A stretch of DNA of 48,020 nucleotides. It comes from Candidatus Propionivibrio dominans. Lineage in GTDB: Bacteria; Pseudomonadota; Gammaproteobacteria; Burkholderiales; Rhodocyclaceae. Location of the stretch: assembly GCA_016709335.1 (NCBI GenBank), contig JADJNC010000017.1, positions 1 to 48,020 on the forward strand, read 5' to 3'. This document shows positions 9,938 through 18,588 of the stretch, one piece after another. The translations under genes were made by a program, and so were the position numbers. The notes under the pieces were generated by a model. The model saw only the letters and a list, made by a program, of their open reading frames with translations, made no database searches and had not been told where the DNA came from. Each line of letters opens with the position of its first letter. Positions within the stretch are counted from its first letter, which is position 1.

Positions 9938-12900
9938 CTATTTCGCCGCGTCACCTATCAGGCCGAACGGCGCCCAGAAAGCTGGGTGGCTGTAGTCCTT
10001 TGAGCTGTTCATCAATTTCAGCATCGAGTGACGCAGGGCTTCGGCTTTTGATTCCTCGGGATGCTCTGTTTGCCGCTTGAAAAGTTCGGTGGTCAGCAGC
10101 CGGGCCGAGACCGTCTCGACCGGCCAGTAGGAGACCAGCAGGCGGCGCGATCCGGCGAAGAAGAAGGCGCGCCCGAGGCCGGATACGGCCTCCTCGTTCT
10201 TGCCGTCGCCGCTGGCGGTATTGCATGCCGAGAGCACAACCCAGTCGGCATTGAGCTTGAGGCCGAGCACTTCGCTCAGGGTCAGGAAGCCGTCGTTGTT
10301 CCTGTCGTCGGTAAGCGCCGGGTTGGCCATTGCCAGGCTGGGTTGATCGAGCCCGCGCAGGTCGCCCGGAACCAGGCCGTGCGTGGCGAAGGCCACGACA
10401 CGATAGCTCGACAGATCGCTGCTCTTGACCTTGCCTTCGGTGGCCTGTTTGCCGAGGAAAATGTCGATCTTCGGGTTGGCACCCAGGGTCTTTCCGATAT
10501 CGTTAAGCTCTTCCGAGGTGTCGGGCAGCGGTGGCAATTGTGTAAAGCCGCGCAGCAGTACTGCCGCATCGGTGTCTGGCAGCGCTCCGGCTGAACGTGT
10601 GCTGGCGGCGGCGCCCGTTTTTTCCGGCAAATCGTCGCGCACCCGTGCGACAGCGAGGTTGCGTACCGAGCGGGTACCGGCGTTGCTGCCCGGCGTCTGG
10701 TTCATGAACAGCGGGTCGCCAAAACCGACGAAGGGGCGACGACTGGCTTCGCTACGCCCCTGGGCGCGCAAGGCAATCAGGGTGCCGACCGAAGGTTGCT
10801 GGGCGATGGCGAGCTTTTTCAACAGCCACGGCTGCTCGGCCAGATTGCTTGAAGCGGACGCGGAAGTGAGCAGAACGGCAAACGGGAGTTGGCCGAGTGC
10901 ACCGTGCGGGATGATGTTGAGCAGCCTGGCGTCGGCCCACAGCGCTTCGTCCGGGGCCAGCAACGCGGCGTAAAGATTCCGGGCAATGGCCGTGTCGAAG
11001 GGATGGATGACCCCATCGCTCAGGTCGAAGGCGCGGCGCAGGGTGGCAACCTGCTGGTCGACCTGCTGCCGGGTCAGCTCGGCAACACGGAATCCGACGC
11101 GCGTCGGGGTGATCGTCCACACGTAGGTTTTTTTCTCGGCGACGTAGATGGCAACGGCGGCCTCATCTTTGAGCAGCACTTTCTGGATGTCGGCAGGGGT
11201 GGGTGGCCTCGGGGCTACGAGTTCGGCGTAGGCCGGGTAACGTTCGGCGAGTTCGCGGCGCAGGGTGGCGTGCCGGGATTCAAGTCGAACGACATCGTTG
11301 CGGATATCGCTGATGGTCTTTTCGAGACGCTGGTCTTCCGCTGCCGAGGCCAGGCGGATCAGCAGCTTGTTGAGCGCGCTGATCTGGTTGGCCGTGTCCT
11401 GCTCGCGGCGCGCCAGCTCGGCCAGCGCAGCGTCGGGCAGGGTGGCACGGGCGGCGCTGTTGGCGATGGCCTGCTGAACGCTCGATCCGCGCGCCACTTC
11501 GGCGACCCGGAAGGCTTCGGCAATGGGGTCGAAGCCTGCTGGAGCTGATTTTTCGCTGGCCAGGCGGGCCAGCAGTTCGAGGTAACCCTCGGCGATCAGG
11601 CGCAGCCGGTACTGGCGAACGAAGCCGCCATTGTCCGAGCTGTTGTCGGTTTCGGCCTGGCGGATGAGCACCGGGAAGGCTTCGCGGAATTCGGTCAGAG
11701 CGGCTTCGTTCTTGCCGGCGGCTACCAGAACCACCGCCAGGTAACCGCGCAGGTGGGCCAAATAGAGCGGGTCGACGAAGGGCTTTTTGAGGTTCCAGTT
11801 GACGATGCCGCGCAGCATTACTTCGGCGTCATCAATGCGCTGGTTCTTGAGCAGCGCCATTGCCCAGGTGATGTTTTTTGATCCCGATTTTGCAAACTGT
11901 GCGGCATTGCTGCGCATCGCCTGGTCGCGCAGTTCATAAACTTTCAGCGCTTCCGCCCAGCGGCCCTGCACGCCAAGCAGGAAGCCGATTTCTGCACGCT
12001 GGTTGGAGAGCGCCGTAGAGTAAGCGCGGGTACCGGAATTTTCCAGCGCGGCAAGGGCCTGTTCCTGCAGACGAAGGGCTTCGGCAATTTGCCCCTGCTG
12101 CAGTTTGATCTTGCCCAGCGTGCTCAGCGCATTGGCCGTTTTCAGTGTGTTTTTTCCCGAACGGGCGAGCGTTTCCTCAAGAGCCTGGCGAGCCAGAATC
12201 TCGGCTTCACCGGTTTTGCCCTGCACCGAGAGAATTCCGGCCAGAAGGCGCTTGCGCTCAATCAGCGTACCCAACGCCAGACTGATATCCAGATGCTCCG
12301 GGGATCGCTTGGCGGATACGCTATCAAGAAACTCGCGTGCGTAGCCTAGTGCCTGCCTGCGGAAGCGTTCGGCTTCGACGTAATTGCCTCTCAGTGACTG
12401 CATCTGCGCCGCGTAACTGCTGTACCGGCCAAGGGTGTTGGTGCCGTAGATCGCCCACACCTTGCTTTGGCGCAAGGCAGGCAATACCTCGCCCGCACGC
12501 TGGAAAGCCTCGTCTGCCTTGCGCAGATTGGCCAGGTTGATTTGTGCGTCGACCATCCAGAGCTGGGTCGAGAAGTAGTGCCATTTGTTGCTGGTTTTAT
12601 ATTCGTCGGCGACGGATTGGGCGTAGTCGGTCAGTAGCAGCCAGTCGCCGGTCGAGTGGATGGCGCCATAGATGTCGCCCTGAAGCCGCCAGCGATCGCA
12701 CCACAGCTCAGGTGAAGCCGCCTGTTTCAGGCCGAGTGCCTGTTTCAGGTCGGCGAGCGCCTGGTCGTAACGGCCGAGGCGCATGTAAGCCACACCACGC
12801 CGGTGCAGGAAGATGCACAGCTCCTGCGGGGCATCGGCGCCGGGCGGCGTTGCCGAAATCTGTTTCTCGAATTCAGCCGTCGCCCTGGAGTCGGTCGCCA

Positions 12901-12988
12901 GAATTTCTTCTGTATCCTCGTCGGCGCGCGCGCCATTGGCGAAGAGCAGAAGAAAGCAGAGGGCAAGGCGGAGTGTGAGCAGGCGCAT
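9938..12988 (-). CDS. Exported TPR-CHAT domain protein (caspase-like fold)
   Basis: This 1016-residue protein begins with a clear signal peptide (MRLLTLRLALCFLLLFANGARA), so it is probably periplasmic or secreted. Residues ~50-480 are tetratricopeptide-like helices (RRGVAYMRLGRYDQALADLKQ; several ALA/LGR/EALRL units). A coiled-coil-like stretch follows at ~530-600. The last ~330 residues form a CHAT domain. The caspase-type dyad is visible: His870 in VAFATHGL and Cys922 in VVLSACNTASGDG. The C-terminal HPAFWAPFGLIG motif is also typical. CHAT proteins are peptidases related to caspases and separase; substrates of stand-alone exported TPR-CHAT proteins are generally unknown. It stands alone, with no CRISPR genes or obvious partner. 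Domains confident, role unknown. Confidence 0.9.
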   Translation of the reverse strand: MRLLTLRLALCFLLLFANGARADEDTEEILATDSRATAEFEKQISATPPGADAPQELCIFLHRRGVAYMRLGRYDQALADLKQALGLKQAASPELWCDRWRLQGDIYGAIHSTGDWLLLTDYAQSVADEYKTSNKWHYFSTQLWMVDAQINLANLRKADEAFQRAGEVLPALRQSKVWAIYGTNTLGRYSSYAAQMQSLRGNYVEAERFRRQALGYAREFLDSVSAKRSPEHLDISLALGTLIERKRLLAGILSVQGKTGEAEILARQALEETLARSGKNTLKTANALSTLGKIKLQQGQIAEALRLQEQALAALENSGTRAYSTALSNQRAEIGFLLGVQGRWAEALKVYELRDQAMRSNAAQFAKSGSKNITWAMALLKNQRIDDAEVMLRGIVNWNLKKPFVDPLYLAHLRGYLAVVLVAAGKNEAALTEFREAFPVLIRQAETDNSSDNGGFVRQYRLRLIAEGYLELLARLASEKSAPAGFDPIAEAFRVAEVARGSSVQQAIANSAARATLPDAALAELARREQDTANQISALNKLLIRLASAAEDQRLEKTISDIRNDVVRLESRHATLRRELAERYPAYAELVAPRPPTPADIQKVLLKDEAAVAIYVAEKKTYVWTITPTRVGFRVAELTRQQVDQQVATLRRAFDLSDGVIHPFDTAIARNLYAALLAPDEALWADARLLNIIPHGALGQLPFAVLLTSASASSNLAEQPWLLKKLAIAQQPSVGTLIALRAQGRSEASRRPFVGFGDPLFMNQTPGSNAGTRSVRNLAVARVRDDLPEKTGAAASTRSAGALPDTDAAVLLRGFTQLPPLPDTSEELNDIGKTLGANPKIDIFLGKQATEGKVKSSDLSSYRVVAFATHGLVPGDLRGLDQPSLAMANPALTDDRNNDGFLTLSEVLGLKLNADWVVLSACNTASGDGKNEEAVSGLGRAFFFAGSRRLLVSYWPVETVSARLLTTELFKRQTEHPEESKAEALRHSMLKLMNSSKDYSHPAFWAPFGLIGDAAK

Positions 12989-13167
12989 GTCGGCTCCGAT
13001 GATGAGGATGTGATCCGGCTATTCTCACCCTTTGTATCCATGATTCCAAGGCTAAAAAGCAAAAGCCCGAAATGCGAACGTCCAGTCAGAATGGAGACAC
13101 CCAATTCAACCAGGAATATTTAACGATTATCCTGGCAAGTCTTTGTGAGCTTTGCCCCTTTTCAGGT

Positions 13168-13350
13168 TCACCACAAGACTTTCAATCCGGGCAATGCGTC
13201 GGTTTCGATCTTGCGGTCACAACTCACCAGGACATGGCCCGTTGCAACGGCCTGCCAAATCAGCATGCGGTCAAATGGGTCGCGATGCTTTGGTATGTCC
13301 GGCAAGGCCGAAAATCCGGCAGCCAGCCGCGCATCGAGAAGGTATTTCAT
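13168..13350 (-). pseudogene. VapC-type PIN toxin with the middle deleted
   Basis: The 60-residue frame begins MKYLLDAR, a VapC start, and continues after a short join with PDIPKHRDPFDRMLIWQA, VLVSCDRKIE and a PGLKVLW end. These are the last two thirds of the C-terminal half of a PIN-domain toxin that is normally ~125-130 residues. The segment with the second catalytic acid and the central helices is missing, with no stop or frame change, so this looks like an in-frame internal deletion. It overlaps the antitoxin stop by ATGA, as in an intact operon. It should lack nuclease activity because the metal-binding site is incomplete. Confidence 0.75.
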
Positions 13351-13586
13351 GCGCGCAGGAGATTTTCTTCCGATATTTCAAAATCCGGCGCGAATGTCGC
13401 ACTGGCCTGCCCCGCCAGAACGCCCAGCAGGCGCGGCTCAGCAGCAGGCAACTGGCTGAATGGAATGAGCGCCGCAACGTTTTCCCGTCTTCGCCCATAA
13501 CTGACCACCACCGTCTCTCCCGCCCTTACTGCTTCGATAATTTCAGAAAAACGCGCCTTGAATTCACCAACCTGGACCGTTTGCAT
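13347..13586 (-). CDS. Phd/YefM-type antitoxin
   Basis: The 79-residue protein begins MQTVQVGEFKARFSEIIEAV, then has GETVVVSYGRRRENVAALIP and a LLGVLAG tail. This is the Phd/YefM layout: N-terminal DNA-binding fold and C-terminal toxin-binding tail. The start at 13586 is preferred over an upstream in-frame ATG (13673) because the family begins here and the extra 29 residues match nothing. It overlaps the vapC remnant by 4 nt (ATGA). The frame is intact although the partner is internally deleted, so it may persist as an orphan antitoxin. Confidence 0.85.
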   Translation of the reverse strand: MQTVQVGEFKARFSEIIEAVRAGETVVVSYGRRRENVAALIPFSQLPAAEPRLLGVLAGQASATFAPDFEISEENLLRA

Positions 13587-13691
13587 GATCTGTGCTCCAC
13601 GAATGTCGATCTGACAATAGGATATACGGGACAACTGGTCAAGAAAGTGTTTCTTGACACGCCGGGTCGGCATTGACGCCAGTCAACACGC

Positions 13692-13815
13692 CGTCATTCC
13701 GGCGCAAGCCGGAATCCAGTACCTCTAACCCCCCCGCCTTGCCAACAACCGCACACGTCCAACCGCGGTTTCTAGGTTAAAACAATCAGATAAACGAGCT
13801 GGAAGACAGTTTCCG
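13692..13815. repeat. Dispersed CATTCCGGCG...CCGGAAT repeat, degenerate copy
   Basis: GTCATTCCGGCGCAAGCCGGAATCCAGT at 13693-13720 is nearly the same as the left arm of the element at 29413-29514. Further right, GTTAAAACAATCAGATAAACGAGCTGG resembles that element's central part. It looks like an old, decayed copy of the same non-coding repeat. Confidence 0.5.
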
Positions 13816-13925
13816 CCGGGGTGACGAGCGTTGAAATCAGACAGTGATGAATTTTTCACAGACTCTCAATTCAACCAAGGGAGCAAGGTCAGACTTCAAC
13901 AGCGCATAGTGCCCTGGCCAAACAA

Positions 13926-13956
13926 AACGCCGGGAGGCTTGAGCCGTCCCGGCGTT
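13926..13956. terminator. Terminator hairpin downstream of the PpiC-type gene
   Basis: AACGCCGGGA (13926-13935) pairs perfectly with TCCCGGCGTT (13947-13956) across an 11-nt loop, 22 bp beyond the stop of the minus-strand isomerase gene. On the minus strand the stem is followed by TTGTTTGG, a short T-rich tract. Confidence 0.75.
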
Positions 13957-13977
13957 CTGTTGTTAAGTTGTCGAGAC

Positions 13978-14763
13978 TTAGTCGACCTTGGCCTTGGCAC
14001 GCAGGCCGTCGACCAGCTTGTTGATTTGTTGCGACTGCGCTTGCTGGAGCAGGCGTGGCTTGATTTCCTCAAACGGCGGCACGCTCAGCGGGCGGCTGTC
14101 TTCGAGCAGGATGACGTGGTAGCCAAACTCGGTCTTGACCGGGATCTCGGTGTATTTGCCCTTGCTCAGGCTGGTGAGTCCATCGCTGAAGGGTTTGACA
14201 AAGTTGCCGGCGCTGGCCCAGCCGAGATCGCCGCCTTTGTCCTTGGAACCGGGGTCGATCGACTGCTTGGCGAGTTCATCAAACTTTGCGCCTTTCTTCA
14301 GGTTGGCGATGATGGCCTTGGCGTCGTCTTCATCCTTGACCAGAATGTGGCGCGTCTTGTACTCGGTGTTACCAAGCTGGGTCTTGATCGCTTCGTACTG
14401 CGCCTTCAGCTGGGCATCGCTGATCGGGTTCTTCTTGACGTAATCCTGAACGTAGGCACGGACGAAGAAAGCCTGGCGTGCTGCTTCGGCCTGTGCGGCG
14501 ACTTCCGGCTTCTTGTCGAGCCCGGCCTTCTTGGCTTCCTGAATCAGCAGTTCGCGCCGGATCAGCTCCTCACGGACGGCCTTTTTCAGTTCCGGGGAAT
14601 CGGGGGCGCCCTGGGCTTTCTGTTCGGCGATGAAGATATCGGCCAGGGTTTGCGAAATGGCGACGCCATTGACCGTTACGAAGGTACTGCCGGCGGCCAT
14701 CGCCGATGTCGTTATCATTGCACCGAGAAGCAGCGCGGCAGCAAGTTTCGAGAGATTCTGCAT
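13978..14763 (-). CDS. Periplasmic PpiC/SurA-type peptidyl-prolyl cis-trans isomerase
   Basis: The 261-residue protein starts with a signal peptide (MQNLSKLAAALLLGAMITTSAMA). A helical chaperone-like N-terminal region follows (~25-130: LKKAVREELIRRELLIQEAKK). The parvulin domain spans ~135-225, with TRHILVKDEDDAKAII, KGAKFDELAKQ, GGDLGWASAGNFVKPF and KTEFGYHVILLED. It should catalyse proline isomerisation and help fold outer-membrane proteins in the periplasm. It is the last gene of the yciB-yciI-bolA block, 67 bp behind bolA, and is followed by a terminator. The family is certain; whether it is an essential or accessory foldase is not decidable here. Confidence 0.92.
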   Translation of the reverse strand: MQNLSKLAAALLLGAMITTSAMAAGSTFVTVNGVAISQTLADIFIAEQKAQGAPDSPELKKAVREELIRRELLIQEAKKAGLDKKPEVAAQAEAARQAFFVRAYVQDYVKKNPISDAQLKAQYEAIKTQLGNTEYKTRHILVKDEDDAKAIIANLKKGAKFDELAKQSIDPGSKDKGGDLGWASAGNFVKPFSDGLTSLSKGKYTEIPVKTEFGYHVILLEDSRPLSVPPFEEIKPRLLQQAQSQQINKLVDGLRAKAKVD

Positions 14764-14830
14764 GTTTCGTTTTCCTTCTGTCTGGGTAGAGTGGGGTAGG
14801 ATAGGGTTTCTTGTTATAAGAGTAAACCGG

Positions 14831-15133
14831 TCATGTTCTTTGCGCTTCTTCCGGAGTCAATGACTGGATGCTCAGCGCATGGATTTTACTACGCATCAGT
14901 TCGCCCAGGGCATTGTATATGAGCCGGTGCCGGGCCAGCGTCGACTGGCCGGAGAACTCTGCCGAGACAACAAGCAAGCGGTAGTGACCGCCGCCGCTAC
15001 GGGCGCCGGCATGACCGGCATGCAGCGCCGAGTCGTCAATCAGTTCCAGACGCAGCGGCATTAGTCCGGCCAGCCGTTCGCGCAGAACGGATTCGAAATC
15101 GCCGGAAGATTTCTGCGCAGGGGTCTGGCTCAC
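14831..15133 (-). CDS. bolA: BolA family protein
   Basis: The 100-residue protein has the BolA fold signature. [23 protein letters not shown] leads the first helix. The loop [33 protein letters not shown] contains the invariant His of RHRLIY, which helps bind [2Fe-2S] clusters with monothiol glutaredoxins. The C-terminus is [16 protein letters not shown]. BolA proteins act in iron-sulfur handling and stress-related morphology. Its ATG overlaps the yciI stop (ATGA), so the two are translationally coupled. Whether it belongs to the BolA or IbaG (YrbA) subgroup is uncertain. Confidence 0.88.
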   Translation of the reverse strand: MSQTPAQKSSGDFESVLRERLAGLMPLRLELIDDSALHAGHAGARSGGGHYRLLVVSAEFSGQSTLARHRLIYNALGELMRSKIHALSIQSLTPEEAQRT

Positions 15134-15432
15134 GCCGGCAATGCCTTCTTGAAGGGCTTGACACTGACGCTGGCGTAAACTCCGGCGCTGATGTAGGGGT
15201 CGGCGTCAGCCCATGCTTTTGCCGCGTCAAGCGAGGCAAACTCGGCAACGATCAGACTGCCCGTGAAACCGGCCGCACCGGGATCGGGCGAGTCGATGGC
15301 CGGAAAAGGACCGGCCAGGATCAGGCGCCCTTCGTCCAGCAAGGCTTTCAGGCGCTCGACGTGCGCGGGACGGGCGGCAAGGCGGGCTGAGAGCGTTCCC
15401 GGCTGGTCTTCGCCAACGATGGCATAAAGCAT
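15130..15432 (-). CDS. YciI family protein
   Basis: The 100-residue protein begins [35 protein letters not shown] and contains the YciI hallmarks: a His-Asp-type pocket (RPAHVERL), [32 protein letters not shown] and VKPFKKAL at the end. YciI proteins are small ferredoxin-like-fold proteins related to muconolactone isomerases; their physiological role is unclear. The start overlaps the last base of the yciB stop (TAATG), and its stop overlaps bolA. This conserved neighbourhood supports the call. A longer upstream frame is an out-of-phase shadow of yciB. Confidence 0.88.
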   Translation of the reverse strand: MLYAIVGEDQPGTLSARLAARPAHVERLKALLDEGRLILAGPFPAIDSPDPGAAGFTGSLIVAEFASLDAAKAWADADPYISAGVYASVSVKPFKKALPA

Positions 15433-15971
15433 TATTTCTCCTCCTCGATGTATTTTGAAAGGATCAGCCCCTGGATGATCACGAACACAAACATCAGGCC
15501 CATGCCGCCAAACAGTTTGAAATTGACCCAGTCGTCGGTCGACAGGTTGAACGCGAAGGCGACGGCGAGATTGGCGAAGCCCATGAAAACAAAAAAACCG
15601 ATCCATGACCAGTTGACCTTGTTCCAGACCGACTCGGGTAGTTTCATCTGCTCGGCAAGCAGGGTGCGAATCAGGTTTTTCCTGAAAAGCAGCGTGCCGA
15701 TGAGCATGGCGACGGCAAACGCCCAGTAGAGTATCGTCGGTTTCCACTTGATGAAGGTCTCGTCATGGAAAATCAGCGTCAACCCGCCAAACACGGTGAT
15801 GATGCCCAGGCTGGCCCAGAGCATGGTGTCGACCTTGCGATGCTTGAACCACACCCAGCCGATCTGAGCGAAGGTAGCGGCGATGGCAACACCCGTTGCA
15901 ATAAAGATGTCGCCAAGCTTGAAGGCGATGAAAAAGAGGATGACCGGAAAGATATCAAAGAAAAATTTCAT
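15432..15971 (-). CDS. yciB: Inner membrane septation protein A (YciB)
   Basis: The 179-residue protein has five or more hydrophobic segments ([20 protein letters not shown] at the start; [19 protein letters not shown] at the end). It shows the YciB/IspZ signatures: [36 protein letters not shown] and LNLSW-like [11 protein letters not shown]. It sits in the inner membrane; E. coli YciB is linked to cell-envelope synthesis and septation. It is the first gene of the yciB-yciI-bolA-ppiC run and is divergent from the HD-GYP regulator 108 bp away. Confidence 0.93.
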   Translation of the reverse strand: MKFFFDIFPVILFFIAFKLGDIFIATGVAIAATFAQIGWVWFKHRKVDTMLWASLGIITVFGGLTLIFHDETFIKWKPTILYWAFAVAMLIGTLLFRKNLIRTLLAEQMKLPESVWNKVNWSWIGFFVFMGFANLAVAFAFNLSTDDWVNFKLFGGMGLMFVFVIIQGLILSKYIEEEK

Positions 15972-16079
15972 GGGATGGCCTGCGCAATGACCCCCGGATT
16001 ATGGCTGATTTATGCTTTGGCTGTCCATGTCCGGTGACTGGCCTTTGCTATACTCAGGCTGTTTCGTAGGGAGGACGAC

Positions 16080-17132
16080 ATGAACCGAATCGCCATCATT
16101 GATGACCTTGCTATCAATCTGACGCTGTTGACTGCCCTGGTCGGCAAGCTGGGGGATTGCGAATCCATCGTCTTCCAGGAGTCACCGAAAGCTCTGGCCT
16201 GGTGCTCGGAAAACCAGCCCGATCTGATCATCGTTGATTACATGATGCCGGCGATGGACGGCATTGAGTTCATCACGCGTCTGCGTGCGGTCGCCGGCAG
16301 GGAAGAGGTGCCGATTCTGATGATCACGGCCAATGACGACAAGGATGTTCGTTATGAGGCCTTGCAGAGCGGGGCAACAGACTTTCTGACCAAGCCGGTG
16401 GACCGCATCGAATTCTCCGCCCGGGTGCGCAATATGCTCGCGCTGGGCGCCAGCCGGAAGAAACTGGCCGACAAGGCGGCCTGGCTGGCCGATGACGTAG
16501 AAAAGGCGACGGCGGCGATTCATGCCCGCGAACAGGAACTTTTGTTTCGCATCTCGCGCGCGGCGGAATTTCGCGATCCGGAAACCGGCGCTCATATCCA
16601 GCGCATGGCGCATTATTCCCACCTGATTGCCGGACGGCTGGGCTTGTCTGACGAGGATCGGCAACTGATTCTGCAAGCAGCACCGATGCACGATGTAGGA
16701 AAGATAGGCATTCCCGACTTCATTCTGCTCAAGCCGGCGACCTTGACGCCGGAAGAGTTTGCGGTGATGAAGACCCATGCGGCGCTTGGCTTTGAACTGC
16801 TCAAGGACAGTCAGTCAAGGATTCTTCAATCCGCGGCTTCAATCGCACTCTCGCACCACGAGAAGTATGACGGCACGGGCTATCCGCAGGGTCTGGTCGC
16901 CGATGCAATACCTCTCTTCGGGCGCATCGTGGCGATCGCTGACGTCTTTGACGCGCTGACCTCCGAACGGCCCTACAAGAAAGCCTGGCCGACCGAGCGT
17001 GCCGTGGACTACCTGCGCGACGGAGCCGGCGGGCATTTCGACCCGGCCTGTGTTGAAGCCTTCATTGCCTGCTGGGACGATGTCCTGGGGATCCATGCGC
17101 AGTATCAGGATGCAGAAGTGCCGAACATTTAG
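16080..17132 (+). CDS. Response regulator with HD-GYP c-di-GMP phosphodiesterase domain
   Basis: The 350-residue protein has two parts. Residues 1-120 are a receiver domain with phospho-acceptor Asp53 (IVDYMMPAMDG) and conserved Lys105 (FLTKPVDR). Residues ~150-340 are an HD-GYP domain with His204-Asp205 (MHDVGKIGIPD), HHEKYDGTGYP (259-269) and IADVFDALTSERPYK. This is the RpfG-like design: phosphorylation should control hydrolysis of cyclic di-GMP and thereby motility or biofilm behaviour. A GGGAGGA site precedes the ATG. No histidine kinase is adjacent, so it is an orphan regulator here. It converges on bioD with a 7-bp gap. Confidence 0.93.
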   Translation: MNRIAIIDDLAINLTLLTALVGKLGDCESIVFQESPKALAWCSENQPDLIIVDYMMPAMDGIEFITRLRAVAGREEVPILMITANDDKDVRYEALQSGATDFLTKPVDRIEFSARVRNMLALGASRKKLADKAAWLADDVEKATAAIHAREQELLFRISRAAEFRDPETGAHIQRMAHYSHLIAGRLGLSDEDRQLILQAAPMHDVGKIGIPDFILLKPATLTPEEFAVMKTHAALGFELLKDSQSRILQSAASIALSHHEKYDGTGYPQGLVADAIPLFGRIVAIADVFDALTSERPYKKAWPTERAVDYLRDGAGGHFDPACVEAFIACWDDVLGIHAQYQDAEVPNI

Positions 17133-17139
17133 AAATGAT

Positions 17140-17808
17140 TTAATCAGGAAGTCTGATCAGTTCGGCCGCTTTTTCCGGCGTGCAGTTCGCCGGAATGACG
17201 CCGAGTAGCGGTGCTGCAAGGCGTTCCTTCAGTGCCACCAGATTCTCCTCGAAGCGGGACATCTCCGGGTCGATGCGGTTGGCGACCCAGCCGGCGAGTT
17301 CAAGTCCACGTGCGGCTATGGCCTGCTGACTCAATAGCGCGTGGTTGATGCAGCCGAGGCGCATGCCGACGACGAGGATGACCGGCAGCCCGAGCTTCTC
17401 GACCAGGTCGGCGGTGTCACAGTGCGGGCCGAGCGGTACGCAGAAGCCGCCGACGCCTTCGACCAGAACGACATCGGCCATGGCGCGAAGGGTTTGACAG
17501 GCGGCGACGATGCGTTCGATATCGATGCGGCGCCCTGTTTCAGCCGCCGCGATATGCGGGGCGATCGCCGGCTGGAAAAGGTAGGGGTTGACCAGATCGC
17601 GCGGCGCGTCGACGCCGGCCGCAGCAAGCAGTTGTTCCACGTCGTCGTTTTTGCCATTGGCATCGGTTCCGGCGGAGATCGGCTTCATGCCGATAGCCTT
17701 GATGCCCTGCTCGCGCAGTGCAAGCAGCAAGGCACAGGTGATGAAGGTCTTGCCGACATCGGTGTCGGTGCCGGTAACGAACCAGGCGGGTGTAGTCGAA
17801 GTATTCAT
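17140..17808 (-). CDS. bioD: Dethiobiotin synthase
   Basis: The 222-residue enzyme has an N-terminal P-loop GTDTDVGKTF (residues 13-22), the substrate Lys in IGMKPISAG, LVEGVGGFCVPLG and the WVANRIDP motif, as in BioD. It converts 7,8-diaminopelargonate, CO2 and ATP to dethiobiotin, the penultimate step of biotin synthesis. Its ATG overlaps the bioC stop by ATGA. It is the last gene of the bio run; bioB is not in this window. Confidence 0.95.
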   Translation of the reverse strand: MNTSTTPAWFVTGTDTDVGKTFITCALLLALREQGIKAIGMKPISAGTDANGKNDDVEQLLAAAGVDAPRDLVNPYLFQPAIAPHIAAAETGRRIDIERIVAACQTLRAMADVVLVEGVGGFCVPLGPHCDTADLVEKLGLPVILVVGMRLGCINHALLSQQAIAARGLELAGWVANRIDPEMSRFEENLVALKERLAAPLLGVIPANCTPEKAAELIRLPD

Positions 17809-18587
17809 TTGATGGCGTAGCCTAAAATGACGTCATAACTTGCCGGCAGGCCGGCGGCCTGGCGATGCTGCTCGTAGGCTGCTTCCACCTGTTGCCAGGC
17901 GCGGCGGCCCATCATGCCGCTGCGCGCACCCTCGCCGACATTGTGCGCACCGATTCCCTTGACGGCGCGCAGCAGGGTTTTCAGGTCGGGGTAATGCGCG
18001 GTGTGTTTCTCGCGGCGCAGGATGATGCTGCCAAAACCTGCATTGACCAGCGCTCTTTCGACATAGTCCGGCTCGTTGAAGGGCAGGGTGTGGCGGTGCT
18101 GGTCAACGCCGGAGAATGCCAGACGCAATTCATTGAAGGTGTGCGGGCCGAGCGTGCTGAGCGCCAGCCGGCCACCTGGCCTGAGAACCCGCGCCGCTTC
18201 CGAAAAGGCCGTGTCGATGGCGCACCATTGAATGGTCAGGCTTGACCACCACAGGTCAAAACTGGCCTCGGCCAGGGGCAACTCCTCGATGTCGGCGGCA
18301 AAGCAGATATCGGTGTCGCGCTGCGCCAGTCCGAGCATGGCAGGTGCAAAATCGACCCCGGTAATATGCACGGCGGGCCAGCGTGCGCGCAGCATGCGCG
18401 CGCCGTAACCGGTGCCGCAGCCGGCGTCGAGAATGCGCGTCGGACTGCCCGCAGAACAGATTGAATGATCGAACGCTTCGAGCAGCCGATCACAGACCTG
18501 GCGCTGAACCACGGCGGCGGCGTCGTACGTGGTGGCCGCGCGTTCGAATGACTCGCGGACACGTTGCTTGATCGAAGGCAAAGGCAT
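17805..18587 (-). CDS. bioC: Malonyl-ACP O-methyltransferase
   Basis: The 260-residue protein is a class I SAM-dependent methyltransferase. Its BioC pattern includes IKQRVRESFERAATTYDAAAV at the start, motif I ILDAGCGTGYGARML, and SSLTIQWC. The rest reads LRPGGRLALSTLGPHTFNELR and a C-terminal domain ending ASYDVILGYAIK. It methylates malonyl-ACP to disguise it as a fatty-acid primer, starting pimelate synthesis. ATG 18587 is preferred over the upstream GTG because it lies 1 nt after the bioH stop (TGACATG) and fits the family N-terminus. Confidence 0.93.
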   Translation of the reverse strand: MPLPSIKQRVRESFERAATTYDAAAVVQRQVCDRLLEAFDHSICSAGSPTRILDAGCGTGYGARMLRARWPAVHITGVDFAPAMLGLAQRDTDICFAADIEELPLAEASFDLWWSSLTIQWCAIDTAFSEAARVLRPGGRLALSTLGPHTFNELRLAFSGVDQHRHTLPFNEPDYVERALVNAGFGSIILRREKHTAHYPDLKTLLRAVKGIGAHNVGEGARSGMMGRRAWQQVEAAYEQHRQAAGLPASYDVILGYAIK

Positions 18588-18588
18588 G

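Noticed and set aside
9938..12988. TPR-CHAT protein as a CRISPR-associated (type III-E) protease
   Set aside because: It has a signal peptide and there is no effector gene or CRISPR array nearby.
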